Shown here piece by piece: positions 27,061 to 35,231 of a stretch of DNA of 35,491 bases. The notes beneath the pieces were generated by a model. That model ran no database searches and was not told the origin of the DNA. It worked only from the letters and a program-made list of their open reading frames with translations. Position numbers and translations under genes: made by a program. Positions within the stretch are counted from its first letter, which is position 1, and every line of letters begins with the position of its first letter. The DNA is taken from assembly GCA_944351315.1 (NCBI GenBank), contig CALVPL010000034.1, forward strand, positions 1-35,491. Direction: 5' to 3'. The stretch is from an uncultured Bacilli bacterium. Its GTDB lineage: Bacteria > Bacillota_I > Bacilli_A > RF39 > UBA660.

Positions 27061-27600
27061 ATGAGTAGAATTGGAAAACGTAAATTACAAATCCCAACTG
27101 GTGTTGAAGCAACTTTAAATGATAACATTTTAACTGTTAAAAGTGGTAAAGGAAGTTTAACTTTAGCTATTGATCCTTTAATTGAAGTTGTAGTTCAAGA
27201 TGGAGTTATTGAAACAAATAAAAAAGAGGAAAGTCCTCGTGCGAATGTCGTACAAGGTACGATGAATTCTCTTATTAATAACATGTTAATTGGTGTTAGT
27301 GAGGGATATAAAAAAGGTCTTGAAATTGTCGGTGTAGGTTATCGTTTCAATGTTCAAGGAAATAAATTAAATATCAGTGCTGGTTTCTCTCATCCAGTTG
27401 TTGTAACTGCTCCAGAGGGAATCAATATTGTTTCTGTAAGTAATACAGAAATTAGTATTGAAGGTATTGATAAACAAAAAGTAACTGAATTTGCGGCTAA
27501 AATTCGTGAAATAAGAAGCCCAGAACCTTATAAAGGTAAAGGAATTCGTTATAAAGGCGAACATATACGTCGTAAAGAAGGTAAGAAAGCGGCTAAGTAG
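27061..27600 (+). CDS. rplF: 50S ribosomal protein L6
   Basis: L6 sits near the factor-binding site and sarcin-ricin loop. From ATG 27061 it is 179 residues, starting [12 protein letters not shown] as in the family; a TTG at 27046 in frame would overlap rpsH and add residues relatives do not have. Two similar halves are visible, the second with the [16 protein letters not shown] end. The ribosome-binding site is weak (GGTAAG at most), unlike its neighbours, so coupling to rpsH is likely. Confidence 0.96.
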   Translation: MSRIGKRKLQIPTGVEATLNDNILTVKSGKGSLTLAIDPLIEVVVQDGVIETNKKEESPRANVVQGTMNSLINNMLIGVSEGYKKGLEIVGVGYRFNVQGNKLNISAGFSHPVVVTAPEGINIVSVSNTEISIEGIDKQKVTEFAAKIREIRSPEPYKGKGIRYKGEHIRRKEGKKAAK

Positions 27601-27608
27601 GTGATGAT

Positions 27609-27962
27609 ATGATAAAGAAAGAATCAAGAAATGTAATGCGTCAAAGACGTCATGCAAGAGTACGTAAAAATCTTAGTGGAACTAGTAGTGTTCCAAGACT
27701 AAATGTATTCCGTTCTAATAAAGAAATCTATGCACAAGTTATAGATGACGAGACTGGTACTACTTTAGTTAGCTCTTCTTCTAAAGTATTAAAAATTAAT
27801 GGAAGCAATGTTGAAGGTGCTAAAGCTGTTGGAAAAGATATTGCTTTAAAATGTAAAGATGCAAAAATAACAAAAGTCGTATTTGATAGAGGTGGATATC
27901 TTTATCATGGACGTGTTGCTGCTTTAGCAGATGCTGCACGTGAAAACGGCTTAGAAATATAG
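27609..27962 (+). CDS. rplR: 50S ribosomal protein L18
   Basis: L18 binds 5S rRNA together with L5. The 117-residue protein has the basic N-terminus ([20 protein letters not shown]), [19 protein letters not shown], and ends [27 protein letters not shown] as expected. AGGTGAT lies before ATG 27609, overlapping the end of rplF. It precedes rpsE by 12 nt. Standard size and sequence. Confidence 0.97.
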   Translation: MIKKESRNVMRQRRHARVRKNLSGTSSVPRLNVFRSNKEIYAQVIDDETGTTLVSSSSKVLKINGSNVEGAKAVGKDIALKCKDAKITKVVFDRGGYLYHGRVAALADAARENGLEI

Positions 27963-27974
27963 GAGGGAACGATT

Positions 27975-28481
27975 ATGGCTAGAACACAAAATAATGATTC
28001 AAGAAAAAAATTATTAGAAGAAAAAGTTATTAACCTTAGTCGTGTTACTAAAGTTACTAAAGGTGGTAGACATTTTCGTTTCTCTGCTACAGTAGTTGTT
28101 GGTAACCGTAAAGGATTAGTTGGAATTGGTACTGGAAAAGCAAATGAAGTAAACGATGCTATTTCTAAAGCTAGTAAAGCTGCAAATAAAAATGTTATTC
28201 GTGTAGCAATTCAAGATAATCGTACGATTCCTCATGAAGCTACTGGAAAAGTTGGACGAGCTGTTGTTTTAATTAAACCTGCTATTGCTGGTAAAGGAGT
28301 AATTGCTGGTGGTGCTGCTCGTGCTGTCTTAGAATTAGCGGGTGTTAAAGATATTATTTCTAAGAGTTTAGGAAGTAATTCACAAGTCAATGTTGCTAAG
28401 GCTACTTTAGAAGCATTAAAATCTGTACGTACTCCTGCTAAGATTGCTCAATTACGTGGTAAGAAAGTTGAGGAGTTATAA
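27975..28481 (+). CDS. rpsE: 30S ribosomal protein S5
   Basis: S5 lines the mRNA entry channel and affects decoding accuracy. The 168-residue protein shows [33 protein letters not shown], the family hallmark, and [27 protein letters not shown] precedes ATG 27975. In most Bacillota rpmD (L30) follows; here the stop is one base from the rplO start, so rpmD is absent from the site. Confidence 0.97.
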   Translation: MARTQNNDSRKKLLEEKVINLSRVTKVTKGGRHFRFSATVVVGNRKGLVGIGTGKANEVNDAISKASKAANKNVIRVAIQDNRTIPHEATGKVGRAVVLIKPAIAGKGVIAGGAARAVLELAGVKDIISKSLGSNSQVNVAKATLEALKSVRTPAKIAQLRGKKVEEL

Positions 28482-28482
28482 T

Positions 28483-28926
28483 ATGAGATTAGAAAATTTA
28501 CCAAAAACTAAGGAATTAAAAACTGTTAAAAGAGTTGGACGTGGACCTGGTTCTGGAATGGGAAAAACTTCTACTCATGGTCAAAAAGGTCAAAAAGCTA
28601 GAAGCGGTGTAAGTATTTCAGCATGGTTCCAAGGTGGACAATCTCCTTTATATAGAAGAATTCCTAAAAGAGGTTTTAAAAATACTCGTTTTGAAACAAA
28701 ATACGCGGTTATTAATTTAAGTGATTTAGATAAATTCTTTAAAGATGGAGACGTTGTTACTCCAGAAGTTTTAAAGGAAAAAGGAATCATTAAAAAACAA
28801 TTAGATGGCGTGAAAGTTTTAGCAAACGGTAATTTAACGAAAAAGTTAACTGTTAAAGCACAACGTTTTTCAAGTGTTGCTGTTACTAAAATCGAAAATG
28901 CAGGTGGAAATACTGAGGTGATCTAA
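28483..28926 (+). CDS. rplO: 50S ribosomal protein L15
   Basis: L15 is a late large-subunit assembly protein. From ATG 28483 it has 147 residues with the Gly-rich, basic N-terminus [26 protein letters not shown] and a globular C-terminus ending in [11 protein letters not shown]. An upstream in-frame TTG at 28444 lies inside rpsE and is rejected; AGGAG at 28471-28475 fits ATG 28483. It directly follows rpsE with a one-base gap and precedes secY by one base. Confidence 0.96.
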   Translation: MRLENLPKTKELKTVKRVGRGPGSGMGKTSTHGQKGQKARSGVSISAWFQGGQSPLYRRIPKRGFKNTRFETKYAVINLSDLDKFFKDGDVVTPEVLKEKGIIKKQLDGVKVLANGNLTKKLTVKAQRFSSVAVTKIENAGGNTEVI

Positions 28927-28927
28927 G

Positions 28928-30202
28928 ATGTCTAAAGGGTCTCTCAAGTTATTTTCTAGTGATGCCAAAGATTTAAGAAAAAGAATTTTATTTACATTAT
29001 TTGTTCTAGGTATTTATGCTTTAGGAACAGGTATTACTATTGTATGGGCCGCACCTTGGTTAGGTTCTTTATACAGCGAGTTAGATTTTCTTGGTGTATT
29101 TAACCTAATGAGCGGCGGGGGTTTTGAAAAGTTTGCTATCTTTGGCCTTGGAGTAACCCCATATATTAATGCATCAATAGTAACTCAACTTTTAACTATG
29201 GATATTATTCCATATTTTAAAGAATTAAAAGAGCAAGGATATGTCGGTAGACAAAAAATTAACCGAATTACTCGGTATTTAGGAATTATTTTAGCTTTTA
29301 TTCAAGCTTATGTATTAACTGTTTTCTTGCTCGGTGTAAATGATGTATCCATGATTCTTAAAATAACCTTAGTTATGACAGCTGGTACTTCTTTCCTTTT
29401 ATGGTTAGGAGATCAGATTACAAATAAAGGAATTGGTAATGGACAATCCTTACTTATCATGGCTAGTATTGTTTTAAGTTTACCAGCAGTTTTTACTGGT
29501 GCTTATAATGTGTTTATTGGTGCTGGTACTTATGCAAACTGGGTTGGAATTATTTTCTTCGCTGCTTATCTAATTATGTATCTACTTGTTATTGTAGGTA
29601 TTGTTTGGATTACTTTAGCTGAAAGAAGAATTCCTATTCAATATGCAAATAAAACAGTAAGTGCATACGGTGCAAAACAATCTTATTTACCATTGCGTAT
29701 TAATTATGCAGGAGTAATGCCAGTTATTTTTGCTTCAATGCTCTTAACTATTCCATCTATTGTTGTAACAATTATTGGAAATCAAAATGCAATTGATTTT
29801 GTAAATAAATATATTATGTATACTTCTGTACCTGGATTTATTCTATATATTGCTTTAATTGTATTCTTTAGTTATTTTTATACATTTATGGCAATGAATC
29901 CTGAGGAAATGAGTAAAGACTTAAATAAAAGTGGAGCTTATATTCCTGGAGTAAGACCTGGTGCTGAAACAACAAAATATATTAGTAATGTCGTTGGAAG
30001 ATTAACTTTAGTTGGATCTTTATTCATTGCTATTTTAGCTGGAATGCCAATTTTAATTTCCAACTTAACTGGTTTACCTCAATCTGTAGCGATTGGTGGT
30101 ACTGGAATTTTAATCGTTGTCGGTGTGGCGATTGAAACTTATAAACAAGTTCAAAGTGGTCTTGTTTCAAGAAAGTATTCAAGTAGGAGAAGAAATTCGT
30201 GA
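28928..30202 (+). CDS. secY: Preprotein translocase subunit SecY
   Basis: SecY is the pore of the general secretion channel in the cytoplasmic membrane. The 424-residue protein has ten hydrophobic helices; the plug region and GVTPYINASIVTQLL in helix 2 are conserved, as are the cytoplasmic loops with RRIPIQYA and the C-terminal GIVLSRKYSSRR-like basic end. Length is normal. GAGGTG lies in the end of rplO before ATG 28928. Its TGA overlaps the adk GTG start (GTGA). Confidence 0.97.
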   Translation: MSKGSLKLFSSDAKDLRKRILFTLFVLGIYALGTGITIVWAAPWLGSLYSELDFLGVFNLMSGGGFEKFAIFGLGVTPYINASIVTQLLTMDIIPYFKELKEQGYVGRQKINRITRYLGIILAFIQAYVLTVFLLGVNDVSMILKITLVMTAGTSFLLWLGDQITNKGIGNGQSLLIMASIVLSLPAVFTGAYNVFIGAGTYANWVGIIFFAAYLIMYLLVIVGIVWITLAERRIPIQYANKTVSAYGAKQSYLPLRINYAGVMPVIFASMLLTIPSIVVTIIGNQNAIDFVNKYIMYTSVPGFILYIALIVFFSYFYTFMAMNPEEMSKDLNKSGAYIPGVRPGAETTKYISNVVGRLTLVGSLFIAILAGMPILISNLTGLPQSVAIGGTGILIVVGVAIETYKQVQSGLVSRKYSSRRRNS

Positions 30203-30837
30203 AAAACGTGATTTTTCTTGCTCCTCCTGCCGCTGGCAAGGGAACTTTCAGTGAATTATTAATTCAAAAATATGGTTATCAACATATTTCTTCTGGTGAA
30301 TTATTACGAGATGAAGCTTTAAAAAATAAAGAACTTGCTAAAGAATTAGAAAATGGTCAATTAATTTCAGATGAAGTTGTGATGAAGTTGGTTGTGGATA
30401 AGCTCCATTCCTCTTTTTCAAATTCAAATTTTATCTTAGATGGAATTCCAAGAACTTTTAATCAAGTTCATTTATTGGAACAATATATTCAATTAGATCA
30501 ATTTGTGGTTATTTATATCCATGTGGATAAATCTGTTTTACTAAAAAGAGTTTTAGGAAGAAGGGTTTGTCCAAATTGTGAAAAGAATTATAATGTTTCT
30601 TTTGAAAAATTTCGACCTGAGGTAGAAAATGTTTGTGATGTTTGTTCTTCTTCATTAATTAAAAGGACCGATGATACTGAAGAAGCTTTTTTAAAACGAT
30701 ATCAAACGTATATTGAACGAATTAAACCTATTTTAGAGTATTATCAAAATAAAGGAATTTTATATACGATTTCTAATAATTCAGAAGATCAAACAGAAGC
30801 TTTAAGAAAGTTGGTTGATGTTATACATGACAATTAA
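30199..30837 (+). CDS. adk: Adenylate kinase with an altered P-loop
   Basis: Adk converts AMP and ATP to two ADP. The 212-residue protein begins at GTG 30199, with AGGAGA upstream and a four-base overlap with secY. The Walker A is APPAAGKGT (8-16), where the family has GxPGxGKGT, so two glycines are alanines while the catalytic Lys14 remains. The DGIPRTF motif, the LID zinc site C124-x2-C127-x18-C146-x2-C149 and RTDDTEEAFLKR are intact. Position between secY and map is the standard one for Adk. The enzyme is probably active; the Gly-to-Ala changes may alter nucleotide preference. Confidence 0.93.
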   Translation: MKNVIFLAPPAAGKGTFSELLIQKYGYQHISSGELLRDEALKNKELAKELENGQLISDEVVMKLVVDKLHSSFSNSNFILDGIPRTFNQVHLLEQYIQLDQFVVIYIHVDKSVLLKRVLGRRVCPNCEKNYNVSFEKFRPEVENVCDVCSSSLIKRTDDTEEAFLKRYQTYIERIKPILEYYQNKGILYTISNNSEDQTEALRKLVDVIHDN

Positions 30838-31570
30838 AAGTCCTCGAGAAATTCTTTTAATGAAAGAAGCTGGGCATATTAATTTTCTAGCTCATAAAGA
30901 AATGGAAAAATATATGAAACCAGGAATTACAACTAAGGAAATTGATCAACACATTTATGATTTTGTTACGAAATTAGGGGGTTATCCTTCTTGTTTAGGA
31001 TACGAGGGTTTTCCTGGCAGTGCATGTATAAGTATTAATGATGAAGTGGTTCATGGAATACCTGGTAAAAGAAAGTTAAAAAATGGCGACATTGTAAAAC
31101 TTGATTTTACAGTTCGAAAAGCTGGTTATGAAAGTGATATGACAAGAACCTATTTAATAGGTGATGTTGATCCAGAAGTAAAACAAATGGTTATGGATAC
31201 TGAACAAGCTTTATATCAGGGCTTGAAAGTTATTAAACCTGGTGCTAGAATAGGAGATATTGGGCATGCGATTAGCACTTATGCTCATAATCATGGATTA
31301 TCTGTTGTAGAAGAGTTAGTGGGTCATGGAATTGGAACGGATATGCACGAAGAACCAGATGTTCCAAATTATGGAGAACCAAATACAGGTTTGGTTTTAA
31401 AAGAGGGCATGGTTTTAGCAGTTGAGCCGATGCTTAATTTGGGTAGCAAAGAAGTTGCAATGTTAGAAAATGACTGGACTATAGTAACTATGGATGGTAG
31501 TCCGTCTGCACATTTTGAACATACCGTTTGTGTTACAAAAGACGGGTATGAAATATTAACGGGAGAATAA
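30827..31570 (+). CDS. map: Methionine aminopeptidase, type I
   Basis: MetAP removes the initiator Met from new proteins and needs two metal ions. The 247-residue protein starts [16 protein letters not shown] like relatives; ATG 30827 is chosen over 30818 for this reason. Metal-ligand segments are visible: [15 protein letters not shown], the [12 protein letters not shown]is motif, VLAVEPML and the C-terminal HFEHTV Glu. It overlaps the adk end by 11 nt. No N-terminal zinc-finger extension is present, as is usual in Bacilli. Confidence 0.96.
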   Translation: MTIKSPREILLMKEAGHINFLAHKEMEKYMKPGITTKEIDQHIYDFVTKLGGYPSCLGYEGFPGSACISINDEVVHGIPGKRKLKNGDIVKLDFTVRKAGYESDMTRTYLIGDVDPEVKQMVMDTEQALYQGLKVIKPGARIGDIGHAISTYAHNHGLSVVEELVGHGIGTDMHEEPDVPNYGEPNTGLVLKEGMVLAVEPMLNLGSKEVAMLENDWTIVTMDGSPSAHFEHTVCVTKDGYEILTGE

Positions 31571-31574
31571 AAAT

Positions 31575-31862
31575 ATGGCGAAAAAAAATGATCGAAAAAG
31601 TAATTTACAAAGTAAAGATGTAGTTAAGTCAAGACCGGTGAGTAATCAAAAGTCTGACAAAATAGAAGTGGAAGGTAAAGTGGTTGATGTTTTAAAAGGC
31701 GGAGACTATATTGTAGAACTTCCTAATGGTTATACTGTAGAGGCCTACGTTTCTGGTAAAATGCGAGTAAATATGATTCGTATCTTACCAGGTGATACAG
31801 TCACCATAGAGCTTTCTCCTTATGATTTAACACGTGGGCGAATTATATGGAATAAAAGATAA
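31575..31862 (+). CDS. infA: Translation initiation factor IF-1 with an N-terminal extension
   Basis: IF-1 blocks the ribosomal A site during initiation. The S1-type OB fold is clear from [11 protein letters not shown] (30 on) to the end [32 protein letters not shown], all at normal spacing. The protein is 95 residues instead of about 72 because of a polar, Lys/Ser-rich extension of about 23 residues at the N-terminus (canonical members begin only about six residues before this point). No internal ATG could give the short form; GGGAG nine bases before ATG 31575 supports the long one. Confidence 0.94.
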   Translation: MAKKNDRKSNLQSKDVVKSRPVSNQKSDKIEVEGKVVDVLKGGDYIVELPNGYTVEAYVSGKMRVNMIRILPGDTVTIELSPYDLTRGRIIWNKR

Positions 31863-31877
31863 TGGAGGTAAAGAAAT

Positions 31878-31994
31878 ATGAAAGTTAGACCATCTGTAAA
31901 ACCTATTTGCAAAAAATGCAAAAAAATTAAAAGAAACGGAAAAGTTATGATTATTTGTGAAAATCCAAAACACAAACAAACTCAAGGTAAATAA
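31878..31994 (+). CDS. rpmJ: 50S ribosomal protein L36
   Basis: L36 is the smallest large-subunit protein, bound to 23S rRNA with one zinc ion. This 38-residue gene has the standard start [15 protein letters not shown]. The zinc ligands C11, C14, C27 and H32 are all present, so it is the zinc-binding type. GGAGG at 31864-31868 precedes ATG 31878. It sits between infA and rpsM, the usual place. The C-terminal HKQTQGK end is typical. Confidence 0.97.
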   Translation: MKVRPSVKPICKKCKKIKRNGKVMIICENPKHKQTQGK

Positions 31995-32011
31995 GGAGCG
32001 TGAATTAAAAA

Positions 32012-32386
32012 ATGGCAAGAATTAAAAATATTGAGTTACCAAGTGAAAAACATATTTGTATTGGACTTACAGCTATTTACGGTATTGGTAGAAGTTTAGC
32101 AAAAACAATTTGTGAAGATGCTGGTGTACCTATTGATCGTAAAGTTAAAGATTTAACAGATGAAGATATTCAAAAACTTCGTAAAGAAGTAGATAAGTAT
32201 ACTGTTGAAGGTGATCTTCGTCGTGATGTTCAAATGAGCATTAAAGAAAAAATGGAAATCAACTCTTACCAAGGAGTTCGTCATAAAAAAGGACTTCCTG
32301 TACGTGGTCAAAGAACAAGCAGAAATGCTCGTACACGTAAGGGTAAAGGTAAAGTAGTTGCTAATAAGAAAAAAGCAGGTAAATAG
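32012..32386 (+). CDS. rpsM: 30S ribosomal protein S13
   Basis: S13 forms the inter-subunit bridges of the head and contacts the P-site tRNA. The 124-residue protein has the helix-two-turn-helix [25 protein letters not shown] stretch at 22-45 and the conserved [20 protein letters not shown], followed by a Lys-rich tail. AAGGAG lies upstream of ATG 32012. Normal length and place, next to rpsK. Confidence 0.97.
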   Translation: MARIKNIELPSEKHICIGLTAIYGIGRSLAKTICEDAGVPIDRKVKDLTDEDIQKLRKEVDKYTVEGDLRRDVQMSIKEKMEINSYQGVRHKKGLPVRGQRTSRNARTRKGKGKVVANKKKAGK

Positions 32387-32399
32387 GAGGTAAGTATTT

Positions 32400-32783
32400 A
32401 TGGCATATAATAGAAGAAAAAGAAAAATCAAAAAGAATGTCCCTGAGGCAGTTGCTCATATTCATTCAACTTACAATAATACAATTGTAACAATTACAGA
32501 TAAAGATGGTAATGTTCTTAGTTGGGCTAGTGCTGGAACTATTGGATATAAAGGTTCTAAAAAGAAAACTCCTTTTGCAGCTGGAACAAGTGCTGAAGCA
32601 GCTGGTCGTGCTGCCTTAGATTCAGGTGTTAAAAAAGTTGAAGTTCACGTTAAGGGATTAGGAGCTGGTAGAGAAAACGCGATCCGTCAATTACAAGCTG
32701 TAGGATTAGAAGTTACTAGTATCGTTGATGAAACACCAATTCCTCATAATGGATGTCGTCCACCAAAAAGACCAAGAAATTAA
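32400..32783 (+). CDS. rpsK: 30S ribosomal protein S11
   Basis: S11 lies on the platform near the Shine-Dalgarno helix. The 127-residue product has [42 protein letters not shown] and the highly conserved end [21 protein letters not shown] precedes ATG 32400. rpoA follows after 20 nt, the usual alpha-operon order. Nothing unusual is seen. Confidence 0.98.
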   Translation: MAYNRRKRKIKKNVPEAVAHIHSTYNNTIVTITDKDGNVLSWASAGTIGYKGSKKKTPFAAGTSAEAAGRAALDSGVKKVEVHVKGLGAGRENAIRQLQAVGLEVTSIVDETPIPHNGCRPPKRPRN

Positions 32784-32803
32784 TAGAGGAAGGGGATTAG
32801 AAT

Positions 32804-33748
32804 ATGATTAAATTTGAAAAACCAGATTATAAAATTACTGAATATCAAGAAAATAATCACTATGCAAAATTTGAATTGGAACCTTTAGAAAGAGGTTTTG
32901 GTACTACTATTGGTACAGCACTACGTCGTGTTATGTTATCTAGTATGCCAGGATGTGCTATTACTACTGTAAAAATTGATGGTGTTTTACACGAATTTCA
33001 AAAAATTGATGGCGTATATGAGGATGTAACTGCTATTGTTTTAAATTTAAAGAGTGTTGTTTTAAAAAATCATACAGAAGAAGCTAAGACAATGCGTTTA
33101 GTTGCAAACACACCAGGCCCTGTAACAGCTGGAATGATTGAACATGATCCAGATATTGAAATAGTAAATCCAGATTTTGTCATTTGTAACTTAGTTGAAG
33201 GTGGTAAAATCAGCATGGAACTTACTTGCAATAATGGTAAAGGATATGTTGATTCTAAAGAAAACCAAAAATTATTTGCTGAAGATAAACCAGGTGTTAT
33301 TGCTATTGACTCTTTATATAGTCCAGTTGAAAGAGTAGCTGTTGATGTTGAAAGTGCTCGTGTTGGTCATAATGAAAATTTTGATAAGTTAATTATGGAA
33401 ATTGAAACCAATGGAAGTATTACTCCAGAAGAGTGTATGGCTTTAGCGGCTAAAATTTTAATTGAACATTTTAATATTGTAGCAGATTTAAATTCAATTA
33501 GTGATGTTGCTGGCTTAATGAGTGAAAAGAAAGTAGATACAATTACTAAGACATTAGAAACTCCTATTGAAGAAATTGAGTTCTCTGTACGTGCTTATAA
33601 TTGTTTAAAAAGAGCTGGAATTCATACAGTACAAGATTTAATCAATAAAAAAGAAGTTGAAGTTACGAAGATTCGTAATTTAGGTAAAAAATCTTTAAAA
33701 GAAGTATTAGATAAAGTTGAAGAAATGGGACTTAAGTTCCGCGATTAA
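32804..33748 (+). CDS. rpoA: RNA polymerase alpha subunit
   Basis: The alpha dimer nucleates RNA polymerase assembly. The 314-residue protein has the N-terminal assembly domain (FELEPLERGFGTTIGTALRRVMLSS near 22-46, with the LRRVLL-like core) and, after a linker of about 15 residues, the C-terminal domain (about 245-314) with ELxxSVRAYNCLKRAGIHTV and IRNLGKKSLKEV, which binds UP elements and activators. Length matches Bacilli. AGGAAGGGG precedes ATG 32804. Confidence 0.98.
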   Translation: MIKFEKPDYKITEYQENNHYAKFELEPLERGFGTTIGTALRRVMLSSMPGCAITTVKIDGVLHEFQKIDGVYEDVTAIVLNLKSVVLKNHTEEAKTMRLVANTPGPVTAGMIEHDPDIEIVNPDFVICNLVEGGKISMELTCNNGKGYVDSKENQKLFAEDKPGVIAIDSLYSPVERVAVDVESARVGHNENFDKLIMEIETNGSITPEECMALAAKILIEHFNIVADLNSISDVAGLMSEKKVDTITKTLETPIEEIEFSVRAYNCLKRAGIHTVQDLINKKEVEVTKIRNLGKKSLKEVLDKVEEMGLKFRD

Positions 33749-33762
33749 GGAGGTATTTAAAA

Positions 33763-34104
33763 ATGGCTTATAGAAAACTAAGTAGAGATTCAAAGAAGAG
33801 AAGAAGTATTCTTGCAGGACTCACAAAAACTGTTATTTTAAATGGCAGTGTTGTTACAACTGAAGCTCGTGCTAAAGAAGTTCGTAAATTTGTTGATAAG
33901 TTAATTACCTATGGTAAAAGAGGAACTTTGGTTTCTCGTAGAAAAGCTTTAGCTTTTGTTCATAACGATAACGAAGTAGTAAGTAAAGTATTTAATGAAC
34001 TTGCAACGAAGTATCAAGATCGTAATGGTGGATATACTAGAATCATTAAAATTACTGAACGTGTAGGCGATGATGCTTTACAAGTAAGATTAGAATTAGT
34101 TTAA
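33763..34104 (+). CDS. rplQ: 50S ribosomal protein L17
   Basis: L17 lies near the tunnel exit on the large subunit. The 113-residue protein shows KLSRDSKKRRSILAGLTKTVI (family pattern with L-x-R), the TTEARAKEVRKFVDKLITYGKRG block and the GGYTRIIKI-TERVGDDA end. AGGAGG precedes ATG 33763. It closes the superoperon: the terminator begins in its stop codon. In many Bacillota ecfA genes and truA follow; here trpS does. Confidence 0.97.
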   Translation: MAYRKLSRDSKKRRSILAGLTKTVILNGSVVTTEARAKEVRKFVDKLITYGKRGTLVSRRKALAFVHNDNEVVSKVFNELATKYQDRNGGYTRIIKITERVGDDALQVRLELV

Positions 34105-34126
34105 CTCAAGTTTTCTTGAGTTTTTT
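34103..34126 (+). terminator. Intrinsic terminator of the ribosomal superoperon
   Basis: AACTCAAG (34103-34110) pairs perfectly with CTTGAGTT (34115-34122) around TTTT, and T continues to 34126. The 5' arm begins with the last two bases of the rplQ TAA. Confidence 0.88.
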
Positions 34127-34149
34127 CATGTTTTGAATTTTTAAAATAT

Positions 34150-34178
34150 TTGCAGTTATAAAAATATTTTGTTATACT
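34150..34178 (+). promoter_or_regulatory. Promoter of trpS
   Basis: TTGCAG (34150-34155), 17-bp spacer, TGT plus TATACT (34173-34178). Transcription would begin near 34185, about 20 nt before ATG 34206. No T-box or other leader fits in this space. Confidence 0.7.
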
Positions 34179-34205
34179 TGGATATATGTGAAAGAAAGTG
34201 AATTT

Positions 34206-35231
34206 ATGGAGAAAAAAACAATTTTAACTGGCATCCGACCTACGGGAAATTTGCATTTTGGTCATTTGTTTGGAGCAGCTCAAAATTGGTTAAAAATGCA
34301 AGATGAATATGATTTTTATTTAGAGATTGCTGATGTTCAAGCTTTAACGGATAATTTTCATAATCCTAGTAAAGTTCACTTAAATGTTTTTGAACTCACA
34401 AGCGATCTATTATCTATTGGGATTGATCCTAATAAAGTGCATATTTTTCTTCAATCTCAAATTCCTGAGATTGCTGAATTGACGGTTTTTTATTCAAATT
34501 TAGTTACGATGGCAAGATTGTATCGTAATCCAACTGTTAAAACAGAAATTGCTCAAAAAAAAGCTTTATTTGGTAATGATGGAGAAAGTGTTACTTATGG
34601 TTTTGTGGGATATCCAGTGAGTCAAGCTGCAGATATTACCGCTTTTAAAGGAGAGTTAATTCCAGTTGGAGAAGATCAACTTCCATTAATTGAACAATGT
34701 CGAGAAATTGTTCGAAAATTTAATTCAATTTATGGTAATGTTTTAAAAGAACCTCTTCCATTTCTTTCTAAGACTCCTAGAATCAAAGGGTTAGATGGTA
34801 ATGAAAAGATGGGAAAAAGTTTAGGAAATGCTATTTTTTTGGTGGATGATGAAGAAGCTATTGCTAAAAAAGTCATGGGAGCTGTAACAGATCCAGAAAA
34901 AATTAAAAAAGATGATCCAGCAAATCCAGAGGTTTGTATGGTATATTATTATCATAAACTTGTAAATCAAGAAAATTTAGAGACAGTTTGTCAAGAATGT
35001 AAAAAGGGATCTCGAGGATGTGTTCAATGTAAAAAAGAACTTATTGGAAAAATGAATGAATTCTTAAAAGAAATCCGCGAAAAGAAACAATATTATCGTG
35101 AACATCCAGAAGAGGTTTTAGCTATTTTACAAAAGGGGACAACGGATGCTCGAAAAGTTGCTATAGAAACAATGAAAGATGTGAAAAAAGCAATGCAAAT
35201 AGATTATTTTGAGGGTGATGATTGTGCGTAA
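34206..35231 (+). CDS. trpS: Tryptophanyl-tRNA synthetase with a Cys-rich, probably iron-sulfur, motif
   Basis: TrpRS charges tRNA-Trp. From ATG 34206 it has 341 residues and starts MEKKTILTGIRPTGNLHFGH, with HFGH (17-20) as the HIGH motif and KMGKS (201-205) as the KMSKS motif. An in-frame GTG at 34188 would lie almost at the transcript start and adds residues not found in relatives. Cysteines C244, C265, C272 and C275 follow the pattern C-x20-C-x6-C-x2-C, nearly that of the [4Fe-4S] TrpRS from Thermotoga (C-x22-C-x6-C-x2-C), placing a cluster next to the anticodon-binding region. The Shine-Dalgarno is weak. The end overlaps the next frame by 8 nt. Confidence 0.95.
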   Translation: MEKKTILTGIRPTGNLHFGHLFGAAQNWLKMQDEYDFYLEIADVQALTDNFHNPSKVHLNVFELTSDLLSIGIDPNKVHIFLQSQIPEIAELTVFYSNLVTMARLYRNPTVKTEIAQKKALFGNDGESVTYGFVGYPVSQAADITAFKGELIPVGEDQLPLIEQCREIVRKFNSIYGNVLKEPLPFLSKTPRIKGLDGNEKMGKSLGNAIFLVDDEEAIAKKVMGAVTDPEKIKKDDPANPEVCMVYYYHKLVNQENLETVCQECKKGSRGCVQCKKELIGKMNEFLKEIREKKQYYREHPEEVLAILQKGTTDARKVAIETMKDVKKAMQIDYFEGDDCA

